DNA of 21,727 nucleotides, from positions 1-21,727 of IMG/VR virus record IMGVR_UViG_3300044731_001506; one strand, written 5' to 3'. Shown here in pieces: positions 13,890 through 20,876 of the stretch. Source of the DNA: a virus. The notes under the pieces are model-generated. The model saw only the letters and a program-made list of their open reading frames with translations. It ran no database searches and had not been told where the DNA came from. The position numbers and the translations under genes were made by a program. Numbering within the stretch: the stretch's first letter is position 1; each line of letters starts with the position of its first letter.

Positions 13890-14948
13890 TTATCTCCTAG
13901 CATTTTGTTTTATTGCTTTAGCGACTGCTTTTTCTTTTGTTAAATTTGAATCTTTATCCATATAGCTTTTTGCTATTATTTCAGTTTTTGATTGAGGAGT
14001 ATTTGTTGTTTTGTCCTCTGGATTATCTTCCCCAAATGGAACAAAATTTGCGGATTTTTTAATTGTGTCTACTGCGCTATTTAACGTTTGTTCAATAATT
14101 TTAAATTGCTCTGGATTATTTTTTGAAACAGCCATTAAAGCGTCAATTAAATTATCTTCGGCTGGTGTATATTTTTTTAAGTCAGAAACTTTTGTTTGAA
14201 ATTCTTTCCTGATTGTTTCTGTTTTTTCTTTTTCATACTTAGCTAACATATCCTCATTTTGTTTTATAATAAAAGCTAATTCTGGAGAAGCTGATTTAAT
14301 TATGTCTTCTTTTGTCTGCTCTTTTTTCTCTCCAAACTCTTTTTTTATTTCTTCTAATAAAGTTAAATTTGTTGCAACTTCTTTTTTAATATCTTCAATT
14401 TTTATTGTCATTTTTTTATTTTCTCCATCTAAACTTTTATTAAATTCAATTATTTGTACATTATTGGCAGGCTGATCAACGATAGATATTTCAAAAACAT
14501 CAACGTCAGAAAGTCTTCTTTTTGGATTATTTATATATGGATTTTCTTTTGATTTTTGAATATTTTCTTGCTGTAATAACTCTGTTAAAGCGGTACCTTT
14601 TACGGAAAAACCTTTAAATTTTTCTTGTTCTATTTCCTCCTTTATTTTGTCATTTAAAGGCTCGAACTCGCCAAACCATGAACCTTCTTTAATTACTTGA
14701 TCACCAATATTTATATCACTTTTAGAGATATAACATTCAACTAATGCAATATCATCACTAATAACATGCTGTTTACCTGTTTGTAGCTGCTTCTTTTTCA
14801 TGTAATTGTAGCAAGCTTTTTTTACTTCTTCTTTGCTTAATATATCGCCGTGTAAATCTGGTAAATCAGGCTGTAAAATTAAACCTGTTATTGTTTTATA
14901 ATCTTTATTAAATTTGTATGATTTAGATATAATTTCAAACTTATTCAT
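13890..14948 (-). CDS. Capsid maturation protease (XkdF-type) fused to scaffold
   Basis: The 352-residue protein has two parts. Residues about 1-165 match XkdF-like prohead proteases: DLHGDILSKEEVKKACYNYM, then HVISDDIALVECYISKSDIN, VIKEGSWFGEFEPLNDKI and FKGFSVKGTAL. His61 and Ser115 are the likely catalytic pair by family pattern. Residues about 180-352 are charged and helical (KEEFGEKKEQ-like coiled coil), typical of a scaffold that is removed on maturation. An internal ATG at 14411 (codon 180), preceded by GGAG at 11 nt, might give the scaffold alone. The gene starts with GAGG 6 nt before ATG and follows the MuF-like gene. Confidence 0.82.
   Translation of the reverse strand: MNKFEIISKSYKFNKDYKTITGLILQPDLPDLHGDILSKEEVKKACYNYMKKKQLQTGKQHVISDDIALVECYISKSDINIGDQVIKEGSWFGEFEPLNDKIKEEIEQEKFKGFSVKGTALTELLQQENIQKSKENPYINNPKRRLSDVDVFEISIVDQPANNVQIIEFNKSLDGENKKMTIKIEDIKKEVATNLTLLEEIKKEFGEKKEQTKEDIIKSASPELAFIIKQNEDMLAKYEKEKTETIRKEFQTKVSDLKKYTPAEDNLIDALMAVSKNNPEQFKIIEQTLNSAVDTIKKSANFVPFGEDNPEDKTTNTPQSKTEIIAKSYMDKDSNLTKEKAVAKAIKQNARR
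14409..14426 (-). promoter_or_regulatory. Candidate internal start site for a separate scaffold protein
   Basis: On the minus strand GGAG (14426-14423) precedes an in-frame ATG (14411) by 11 nt, an A-rich spacer. The start lies exactly where the protease part ends and the helical scaffold part begins. Nested scaffold starts are known in phages such as lambda (Nu3 within C). The spacing is rather long, so this is only a candidate. Confidence 0.35.
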
Positions 14949-14956
14949 TCTCTACC

Positions 14957-15775
14957 TCAAAATTTTATTACGACGAAACAACGACAACGCGCATGTAAGA
15001 TTGGACGCTCAACTTTTGCACCAAAACCCGTTGTAAATAATTCTTCCATTTGGATTATTTGACCATTCATAGGCGCGCAGTTTGCACATTGTCTTTCATC
15101 GCTCGCTGTAACCCATTCTTTTTTTGTATTTGTTGGAATATCCCCATCAGAAAACATTTGTTTTTGCATTAAATCCCTGCCTGCACTTACCGCATTTGCT
15201 GACTCTGTTAATGCGATAGTTTCAGCTCTGAGCTTCAACATTTGCTTTGCTTTTTCTTCAACTATTTTTTTAATAACTTCTTTATTTGTATTTTTACTTA
15301 ATAAATTGTCTTCAATTGATTTTAACGTTTTAGATTGTGGAGCATTTAAATTTATATTTAGTTTTATTTTATCAGCAATTGTTTTAACTGATAACTGTCT
15401 GTCAATGCCTTCATAAACAATATCTTTTATAATTTTATCTTGTTGTTCTGTGAGTCCTGTAATTAATTTATTTGTTACAGTTTTTACTTGACTTAAGTTA
15501 ACTTCCCTATCTAAATCTAGCAAAATATGTTTTGTTTTTTCCATTTCATTTGCGGCTGTATTTATAGTACTTAAAATTACAGGAGAAAATTGTTTTAAAT
15601 TTTGCTGAAATTTTTCAAAATTAATAGCTCTTTTAACTCGTGATAAATTTCTTTCTTCTATTGCCTTAATTAAATCGTCAATTTCAATTTCTTCATTAAC
15701 GCTGTTTACAATATCTAAAAACACGTTTTTAAATTCACGCGATAGTTTTTTTATCAGAAATTCTACTTCAAACAT
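14957..15775 (-). CDS. Minor head protein, MuF-like (Mu gp30 family)
   Basis: The 272-residue protein follows the portal gene and overlaps it by 8 bp. The N-terminal 200 residues are long charged helices. The C-terminus carries the MuF-type domain: W221-VTASDERQCANCAPMNG with Cys230 and Cys233, then PILHARCRCFVV with Cys264 and Cys266. This pattern of paired cysteines and 'HpRCRC' is the family hallmark and suggests a metal-binding or structural site. In Mu and SPP1 the equivalent minor head proteins are packaged with or near the portal and help head assembly. There is no fused toxin domain. Confidence 0.85.
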   Translation of the reverse strand: MFEVEFLIKKLSREFKNVFLDIVNSVNEEIEIDDLIKAIEERNLSRVKRAINFEKFQQNLKQFSPVILSTINTAANEMEKTKHILLDLDREVNLSQVKTVTNKLITGLTEQQDKIIKDIVYEGIDRQLSVKTIADKIKLNINLNAPQSKTLKSIEDNLLSKNTNKEVIKKIVEEKAKQMLKLRAETIALTESANAVSAGRDLMQKQMFSDGDIPTNTKKEWVTASDERQCANCAPMNGQIIQMEELFTTGFGAKVERPILHARCRCFVVIKF

Positions 15776-17075
15776 TGCTTATATCCTCACCAATTTGCGG
15801 AATATTACCACGTTCGCGTATTTCTTTTTCGAGTGTATGATCAGGAGTTAAAGCCCCACATTGCACGAGTTCCATTATCGATTTTGCAAATATTTCAAAA
15901 TCGATTGTATCAATATTTCCATGTTTTATTTTGACCATATTTTCCAACGGCCAGTTGTTCATAATATATATTTGTCTGATCAGACTATCGTTAATAACAT
16001 CTTGTACAACATCTAAATAATAATTTAATGATTGAGCAAATAGTTTGATTTTAACTTCGGCTAGGTTATAAGTACCACCTGCTTTTTTAGCTCCCATATA
16101 CATAAAATCAGCTAATAATTGAATTGCAATATTTGCTTCGTATCGTTCTATAATTGTATTTGTATCAATTTGTTTTTGTCCTGCCGCTTTAACCAGATCA
16201 AATTGAAATTGGCGATGATTTGTTCCTTCATATATATTAGAAGGTAACAAAATACCCGCTTGCGTGTTGTTTCTTATATTTACTATTTGGCTTGCTAAAT
16301 TATCGTATTGTCTTTTATTTTCATCTGTTTTTTTACTCATAATGCTAGCGGGAGCGTAAACAACAGGAATACCAGCAAGATCTCGCTCAATCGAAATGGC
16401 TTCAATTCGTCTTATTTTTTTTACGGTTTCGTAACTCTCGTAACAGCCCCGAAGAATAGAAATGCCTTCAGGTAAATCACATTCTGTTGTTGTTCTAAAA
16501 TGTAATAATCTTTCGATGGGAATAAAAACCTCACGCCCACTTGATGGGATCCGCTGGAAAGCGCCAATTGGTGTCCCCGTAGGATCAAACGCCCATTTGA
16601 TTATTGTTTTTTGTGACCTTAAAGGAATTTTACGCGGCGCCCAAAGGCCATCTCGATAATTATGTTTAGAATAAAACCTACGATCAGTATGTAGCCCTAG
16701 TCTTTGCTTCCAAACAATTTCTAACAAACTGTAACCATGCGGTAAAAATGTAAGCGCATCATTCATTGTCTGAGTAAAAGTTTTTTCCATATCATTGAGC
16801 ATTTGTTCAACGATTATTCCTCTTTTTTCTAAATCATTATCAACGCAATCAGTCGAATATTTCCAAGAAACATTGTAAAATAATTGATTCATGAGAGTCA
16901 AAACGCCGTTAATTGTTGCGTCGTTTTTTCTCATTTCATCAAATATTTCAGCGCCATTTCTGCTACGTAACTCAGGTACAAATTCCTCAAATGTATATCC
17001 AGAATTACGTAACGAACCAGTGTCTCCAATCTCAATCATTTCATTACTTGTATTACTTAATTTCTTTACGCCCAT
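15768..17075 (-). CDS. Portal protein (DUF935 / Mu gp29-like)
   Basis: The 435-residue protein lies between large terminase and the MuF-like gene, the portal position. It contains NDATINGVLTLMNQLFYNVS, FTQTMNDALTFLPHGYSLLE and IVWKQRLGLH, typical of Mu-type portals ('D..i...l..r...v....w.i', then 'll.dal..l.yG.sv.Ei.w'). Later segments FIPIERLLHFRTTTECDLPE and GISILRGCYESYETVKKIRR match the pattern in which the portal recruits 'pyG.gllr..yw....K'. The C-terminal part is helical. There is no clear Shine-Dalgarno before ATG 17075, which lies inside the end of the terminase gene, so coupling is likely. The protein forms the ring through which DNA is packaged. Confidence 0.8.
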   Translation of the reverse strand: MGVKKLSNTSNEMIEIGDTGSLRNSGYTFEEFVPELRSRNGAEIFDEMRKNDATINGVLTLMNQLFYNVSWKYSTDCVDNDLEKRGIIVEQMLNDMEKTFTQTMNDALTFLPHGYSLLEIVWKQRLGLHTDRRFYSKHNYRDGLWAPRKIPLRSQKTIIKWAFDPTGTPIGAFQRIPSSGREVFIPIERLLHFRTTTECDLPEGISILRGCYESYETVKKIRRIEAISIERDLAGIPVVYAPASIMSKKTDENKRQYDNLASQIVNIRNNTQAGILLPSNIYEGTNHRQFQFDLVKAAGQKQIDTNTIIERYEANIAIQLLADFMYMGAKKAGGTYNLAEVKIKLFAQSLNYYLDVVQDVINDSLIRQIYIMNNWPLENMVKIKHGNIDTIDFEIFAKSIMELVQCGALTPDHTLEKEIRERGNIPQIGEDISNV

Positions 17076-18523
17076 AGTCTAAATTCACTCTTATAAAGCA
17101 TATGATCAGCGTTAAAATCAACATCATTGATATCCTGATCTTCAAAACTTTTTTCTATTAAATACGAAACACCTTGCGTAAATGCGTCCACAATATCATC
17201 ATTAGGAGCACGAGGAAAACCTAGTAATTGATTGTTAAACTCACTCCAAAAACTAGCATTTTCTTCTATTGGAAAAAATATTTTATTAGATTCTAAAACT
17301 GGAGTTATTGCATTCGCTCGTGTTATTTTATCTTCACAGGGATGTACTAATTTATACGCCATAACAATATCTTTGATACAATCAGCCACAGCCTCGCCAT
17401 TTGCTCTTGCTTCAATAACAACTGTATTCACTTTATATTTATTATAATTATCTAAAACTGCTTGGACTGTTTCTTTAAAGCCTAACCTTTTATTTATTAC
17501 ATCAATTAAATAAATTACTTTTTCTTTGATTCCTAAAACTACGCCAGCAACAAAATCTGAATCTGATTTTTTTGAAAATGGAAAATCCCATGATGATATT
17601 ATTAAATCAAATTTTTGCGGCAATTCTGCTGGATAATATTTGTTTTTAAAATGTTCTAATTTAAATAAATTACCCTGTTTTACTCTCGGCTCTTGCTCGT
17701 ATAACGCTGCCCAAATGTGAGGTAATTTTCTTGATTTTGTTTTAAGCATTCTTTCGAGCGAATATCGTTGCGGGTGTAGAACTTCTCCCGCTTTTCTGAA
17801 AGGTTCGTCTTTATCCGCAATAGCTTTAAATTTGATAACTTTCCAATCGTCAGGAAATTTTGCAATTAATCTACCCGCAAGATCATCTTCTGCCCAGCGG
17901 GTTAACACAATAATAATTCCACTTTCAGGAGACAAACGAGTATCTGCTACTGCATCGAACCATTCGTATTGATCGTCCTTTAATTTTTTTGAATTTGCGT
18001 CTTTGGGTGAGCGGATAGGGTCATCAATTATTAATAAGTCAGCACCAAAACCCGTTGTTGTCCCATCCATTCCTACGGCTTTGTAATTTGCTTTATTTGT
18101 TAGTCCCCAATGTTCAATTGATTTATTATTATTTGCAATGCCTATATTATATGTATCTTGTATATATTTCTCAAGCACAACATCACGAGCAGCACGCGAA
18201 AATTTATTCGCAAGCTCTTGATTGGCGGAAGCCGCGATCACTTCAAATAGAGGGTTGTTTAATGCACAAAACAAACCAAAACGAACTGTTATGGATTCAC
18301 TTTTAAGATGACGTGGTGGCATATTCACGATTAAACGCGGGGATTTTCCAGCTAACAAATCATAATAAAATAAAGTCAATTCTTTAAATAAATAATTTAA
18401 ATAAGGAGCATCTTTATATTTTGGGACAGTATTTTTCACCATTGCCGCAAAATCTTTTCGCTTATGCATTAATTGCAGGCTATCTATTTCTTTTTGAATA
18501 TCGCTAAAATTATACAAAAACAT
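17066..18523 (-). CDS. Terminase large subunit
   Basis: The 485-residue protein is the packaging ATPase and nuclease. Residues 67-76 (NMPPRHLKSE) form the Walker A-like motif, LLIIDDPI at 163-170 the Walker B motif, and IIIVLTRW at 203-210 the coupling motif. The RNase H-like nuclease domain shows SWDFPFSKKSDSDF (Asp313), VVIEARANGEAV (Glu371) and NDDIVDAFTQGVSY (Asp443/Asp446). The Shine-Dalgarno TGGAGGT abuts ATG 18523 with no spacer, whereas a TTG at codon 3 (18517) has a 6-nt spacer, so translation may start there. It is the first gene of the long minus-strand virion operon and is separated from the small subunit gene by about 2.4 kb. Confidence 0.93.
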   Translation of the reverse strand: MFLYNFSDIQKEIDSLQLMHKRKDFAAMVKNTVPKYKDAPYLNYLFKELTLFYYDLLAGKSPRLIVNMPPRHLKSESITVRFGLFCALNNPLFEVIAASANQELANKFSRAARDVVLEKYIQDTYNIGIANNNKSIEHWGLTNKANYKAVGMDGTTTGFGADLLIIDDPIRSPKDANSKKLKDDQYEWFDAVADTRLSPESGIIIVLTRWAEDDLAGRLIAKFPDDWKVIKFKAIADKDEPFRKAGEVLHPQRYSLERMLKTKSRKLPHIWAALYEQEPRVKQGNLFKLEHFKNKYYPAELPQKFDLIISSWDFPFSKKSDSDFVAGVVLGIKEKVIYLIDVINKRLGFKETVQAVLDNYNKYKVNTVVIEARANGEAVADCIKDIVMAYKLVHPCEDKITRANAITPVLESNKIFFPIEENASFWSEFNNQLLGFPRAPNDDIVDAFTQGVSYLIEKSFEDQDINDVDFNADHMLYKSEFRLWA

Positions 18524-18641
18524 ACCTCCAGCTTTATTTTCAGCATGTTTTCGCAGTAAATAGCAATAGATAATATTTAAAATAATTAATAACTATATTA
18601 AAAATACAAATTGCATTTATTATTTTTTTTACAATTGGGAG

Positions 18642-18661
18642 TTATCCACAGGTTATCCACA
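18642..18661 (+). other. Two tandem perfect DnaA boxes
   Basis: TTATCCACA occurs at 18642-18650 and again at 18653-18661, in direct orientation, 11 bp apart from start to start, close to one helical turn. Both match the DnaA consensus exactly. The surrounding 100 bp on the left are almost pure A+T. Whether host DnaA acts here as a replication or transcription factor is not shown. Confidence 0.75.
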
Positions 18662-18679
18662 TCTTTTATTCATGGCTAA

Positions 18680-18690
18680 GTTAAAGTAAC
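18680..18690. promoter_or_regulatory. Palindrome GTTA-N3-TAAC, candidate operator, copy 1
   Basis: GTTAAAGTAAC is an inverted repeat with a 3-nt centre, between the DnaA boxes and the plus-strand promoter. Its right half (AAAGTAAC) recurs at 18714-18721, 31 bp on, directly before the -35 element. Copies 2 and 3 lie in the other two intergenic regions of this module. Confidence 0.4.
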
Positions 18691-18723
18691 CATGATTTGA
18701 TTAAAATTACAGCAAAGTAACAT

Positions 18724-18752
18724 TTGACTTTAGGGGAGAGAAATTTTAAAAT
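18724..18752 (+). promoter_or_regulatory. Sigma70-type promoter reading rightwards
   Basis: TTGACT (18724-18729), a 17-bp spacer, and TAAAAT (18747-18752) make a good promoter on the plus strand. It points away from the terminase operon. No open reading frame follows; an intrinsic terminator ends about 44 bp after the expected start site. Confidence 0.6.
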
Positions 18753-18758
18753 TTGAAA

Positions 18759-18803
18759 ACTACTAAGCAAGATCACGGGGAGGCAATAGTGCCTCCTTTT
18801 TTT
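18759..18803 (+). ncRNA. Possible very short RNA between promoter and terminator
   Basis: The promoter at 18724-18752 would start a transcript near 18759, which would end at the terminator at 18797-18803, giving about 45 nt. It has no coding capacity. It could be a small regulatory RNA, a leader remnant of a lost gene, or an insulating unit. The gene is inferred only from the promoter and terminator. Confidence 0.3.
18779..18803 (+). terminator. Intrinsic terminator, plus strand
   Basis: GGAGGCA (18779-18785) pairs with TGCCTCC (18790-18796) around a 4-nt loop, followed by seven T's. An outer pair, ATCACG (18772-18777) and CGTGAT (18811-18816), encloses the hairpin. The T run on the plus strand only makes it directional for rightward transcripts, although the hairpin may slow leftward ones coming from 18912. 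Confidence 0.8.
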
Positions 18804-18911
18804 ATTTGGGCGTGATTATTTCCAGCTTTCGGTCTGTATCAAAAATCAAAAAATAATCACCTTAAATTTTTATTAGCATTAAACTACTCTTAAAACAACT
18901 TCATAAATTCA

Positions 18912-19481
18912 TTATTTAAATATACTTTTCATATCAAATTCGTAATCATTAAGTTTAAATTTTTTCTTACTTTCATGTATTATTTTAATGCAATTTTCAA
19001 ACTTGAATTCAACCCGCTCATTTGCTTTTATTTTAAAAACTAACTTTGCAGAATAATCAATAAGGATATAATAAAATTGACTTCTTATTTCACTTAATTT
19101 TTCTAGTATTTTTAGATAAAATTCTCGTTCTTTATTGCTCATTGCAACAACAAAATAAGCGTGTGGTAGTGTAAATATTTCAAAATCTCTTTTTTCATCA
19201 AAATTAACAGCTATATCAAAAGTAATTTTATTAAATTCATCTTGATAAATTTCTGAAAATTTTTCGACTTGGTTCTTGCCGTCTTCACTTAAAACATTAT
19301 ATAAATAATTAACTATTTTATTTTTAGCATCTGAATATATCGGCATTTCTATAATTTTATTATCAACTAAACTATATAATTTTTTACTTTCTTCGTTAAT
19401 ATTTTTCAACATTTTAATTTTACTAGTGTTATTAAGGTAAGGAAACTTTTTATCTAAAAACGATATTTGTTCTTTAAGCAT
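18912..19481 (-). CDS. Unrecognised 189-residue protein
   Basis: I recognise no family. The product is rich in Lys, Glu, Phe and Ile, with no signal peptide or membrane segment, so it is probably cytoplasmic. The first 100 residues look helical (KIKMLKNINEESKKLYSLVD); the last 60 have alternating strands (YILIDYSAKLVFKIKANERV). An excellent Shine-Dalgarno (GGAGAG, 4 nt before ATG) supports the start and real translation. It lies 34 bp after the 70-residue gene, so the two probably share a transcript. About 390 bp without a gene separate it from the terminase start. Its place between the terminase genes suggests an accessory gene; base use is as AT-rich as the virion genes. Confidence 0.7.
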   Translation of the reverse strand: MLKEQISFLDKKFPYLNNTSKIKMLKNINEESKKLYSLVDNKIIEMPIYSDAKNKIVNYLYNVLSEDGKNQVEKFSEIYQDEFNKITFDIAVNFDEKRDFEIFTLPHAYFVVAMSNKEREFYLKILEKLSEIRSQFYYILIDYSAKLVFKIKANERVEFKFENCIKIIHESKKKFKLNDYEFDMKSIFK

Positions 19482-19515
19482 TCTTCTCTCCTAAGAATTA
19501 TTATTAAAATCTGCA

Positions 19516-19728
19516 TTAAGGAAGCATTCTTTTTTCCATTTCTCGATTAATTATCTTTTTAATTTCTTCAAAGATATCTAAATTTGTAGATTTAATTTGA
19601 ACATTACCATTTGCATGTAGCACGAGTACCTCTAATTTATCTTTGTTAAATTGAAAAGAAATAGTTTTATCTAAATTTATATATGTGAAACATTCATCAT
19701 TAGCTGGCAATTTAATAAAATCAGTCAT
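19516..19728 (-). CDS. Unrecognised 70-residue protein
   Basis: This small protein has no recognised family. It has a regular pattern of short strands (TYINLDKTISFQFNKDKLEV, LVLHANGNVQIK) followed by one C-terminal helix (DIFEEIKKIINREMEKRML), which suggests a compact alpha/beta fold. AGGGG 8 nt before ATG supports translation. It is the first gene of a minus-strand pair and faces a 255-bp intergenic region. A palindrome GTTAAGGTAAC lies about 31 bp upstream of its start, a plausible operator. Confidence 0.65.
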   Translation of the reverse strand: MTDFIKLPANDECFTYINLDKTISFQFNKDKLEVLVLHANGNVQIKSTNLDIFEEIKKIINREMEKRMLP

Positions 19729-19758
19729 TTTAATACCCCTATTTAAAAATAATTCTTT

Positions 19759-19769
19759 GTTACCTTAAC
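19759..19769. promoter_or_regulatory. Palindrome GTTA-N3-TAAC, candidate operator, copy 2
   Basis: The minus strand reads GTTAAGGTAAC, differing from copy 1 at one central base. It lies just upstream of the 70-residue gene, downstream of a -10-like TAATAT on the minus strand; I found no good -35 there. A binding site here could block transcription start. Confidence 0.4.
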
Positions 19770-19843
19770 TCATGTATATTAAATTGTAAATAGTTGTATG
19801 GGATTATTTGATAAGTATTTTTATATTACTCAAAAATTTGTCG

Positions 19844-19853
19844 TAATATATTA
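19844..19853. promoter_or_regulatory. 10-bp palindrome TAATATATTA in the divergent intergenic region
   Basis: A perfect AT-only palindrome midway between the divergently transcribed 70-residue and 224-residue genes. In DNA this AT-rich it can occur by chance; its central place is the only support for a regulatory role. Confidence 0.2.
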
Positions 19854-19904
19854 TACACGAATACAGTTCGCACACTATTACAGCAATCTAACTAATTACT
19901 TATT

Positions 19905-19932
19905 TTGACAAATATTTTTAATTGTTTATATT
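19905..19932 (+). promoter_or_regulatory. Near-consensus sigma70 promoter for the 224-residue gene
   Basis: TTGACA (19905-19910), a 16-bp spacer and TATATT (19927-19932), 51 bp before the chosen ATG. An inverted pair TAAC-N6-GTTA (19941-19954) lies at the expected start of transcription and could be an operator related to the GTTA-N3-TAAC palindromes. Confidence 0.7.
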
Positions 19933-19983
19933 TCAAATGGTAACAATCCAGTTATCAAAACAATTTTTTCTATGAGGTTTTGT

Positions 19984-20658
19984 ATGATTGTATGTCCATG
20001 CAAGAAAAAAAAATTATTTATACCTAACTCAATTGAACGAGTACGAGAGTTTTTTATATTTTGTTCTAATCTTGAAAAACATCCATTTATTATAGCCCAT
20101 AAAAATGGTGGAACTTTAAATTTAAATATCATTGAAAATGGAAAGTTCAAATTAACTTTCAACTTTGATGAATATCATCTTGAAAGTTTATTAACACGAG
20201 TTAGACAATTTTTAGCAAAAAATGAACTCTTTTATTTTAAAGATTTAAAAAAAGATGTAATTAAAGTATTTGGCGATGATAAAGAATTTGAAAAATTTTA
20301 TATTGAGCTTGTAAATAAAATAAATAAAAATTTTACTGATCAAAGGGACAAAATCGAAATCAATGGAAAAAATTTAATCGAGAAAAATAATTTTACTCAA
20401 CTAATGAAATATCGATTGTATACAGGCGCAATTCATTCTAGCGAGCGCATTAGTTCACCGCCAGATAGTGTTCAAAAAGGACTCGTTAATGATCATTGCT
20501 TGGCTTCTAAATATTTAACAATCTTTCTTGCGTCAAAAATAAATATAATTGTTCAACATATTTTTAACTTTCGATTACGTATATTAGAGATAGCTAAAGA
20601 TAAAGATAAAATTAATTTATTTTCTGAGCTTTCAAATTTTAGTGATCGTAAACTGTAA
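19984..20658 (+). CDS. Unrecognised 224-residue protein with its own promoter, candidate moron
   Basis: This is the only complete plus-strand gene. I chose ATG 19984 because GAGG (19974-19977) lies 6 nt before it, while the upstream in-frame ATG at 19972 has no Shine-Dalgarno. The product starts MIVCPCKKKKLFIPNS, with a CPC motif and four lysines, and has no signal peptide. Later segments include FDEYHLESLLTRVRQFLAKN, then a charged part and SERISSPPDSVQKGLVNDH near residue 160, ending in a helix rich in hydrophobic residues (YLTIFLASKINIIVQHIFNF). I recognise no family. The near-consensus promoter suggests expression in the prophage state, as for moron genes. A role in host fitness or phage exclusion is only a guess. 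Confidence 0.7.
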   Translation: MIVCPCKKKKLFIPNSIERVREFFIFCSNLEKHPFIIAHKNGGTLNLNIIENGKFKLTFNFDEYHLESLLTRVRQFLAKNELFYFKDLKKDVIKVFGDDKEFEKFYIELVNKINKNFTDQRDKIEINGKNLIEKNNFTQLMKYRLYTGAIHSSERISSPPDSVQKGLVNDHCLASKYLTIFLASKINIIVQHIFNFRLRILEIAKDKDKINLFSELSNFSDRKL

Positions 20659-20707
20659 TATAATTATTCAAGTAATCATTAAATATATACGATTTGCATT
20701 TATTGTG

Positions 20708-20765
20708 GCGGGGGTAGGCAGTTTTGGAAGTCGACCCCCCGCTCATGAAATTGACGGGGTACCCC
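20708..20765. other. GC-rich inverted repeats, candidate cos/pac region
   Basis: GCGGGGG (20708-20714) pairs with CCCCCGC (20736-20742) across 21 nt, and 13 nt further GGGGTACCCC (20756-20765) is a perfect palindrome. The block 20701-20860 has 76 G+C in 160 bases, against a far lower level nearby. It lies beside the small terminase gene, where packaging sites are common. The remainder of 20659-20909 shows no convincing gene; an open frame to 20860 starts at a GTG inside the previous gene and is probably spurious. Confidence 0.4.
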
Positions 20766-20865
20766 TATATACTAAGCTTTGCGTATTAGTTCACACCTTA
20801 AGCTCCTCTCGAACTGCTATACAACTAGGCGAAATTGTTACCCAAACTCACCCACCATAATGCTA

Positions 20866-20876
20866 GTTATCATAAC
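20866..20876. promoter_or_regulatory. Palindrome GTTA-N3-TAAC, candidate operator, copy 3
   Basis: GTTATCATAAC, extended by one base on each side (AGTTATCATAACT). It lies 34 bp beyond the stop of the small terminase gene, not at an obvious promoter. Same form as copies 1 and 2. Confidence 0.35.

Noticed and set aside
18501-18640. Sigma70 promoter for the minus-strand virion operon
   Set aside because: Several -10-like sequences occur in this AT-rich stretch but none has a -35 partner at proper spacing. A late activator-dependent promoter is possible but cannot be placed.
19926-20162. Minus-strand open frame of 78 codons opposite the 224-residue gene
   Set aside because: It lies antisense to a gene with a good promoter and ribosome binding site and has no such signals itself.
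20781-20840. Possible tRNA T-arm around TTCGAGA
   Set aside because: The loop does not fit the T-loop consensus, and no acceptor or anticodon stem could be built on either strand.
88-20859. Shared CACCATAA at 88-95 and 20852-20859 as attachment-site repeats
   Set aside because: Only eight bases match and the flanks differ. This is expected by chance in a window of this size.
20642-20860. Plus-strand open frame of 72 codons across the GC-rich block
   Set aside because: It starts at a GTG inside the end of the previous gene, has no ribosome binding site, and its composition changes abruptly in the middle. The inverted repeats explain the block better.
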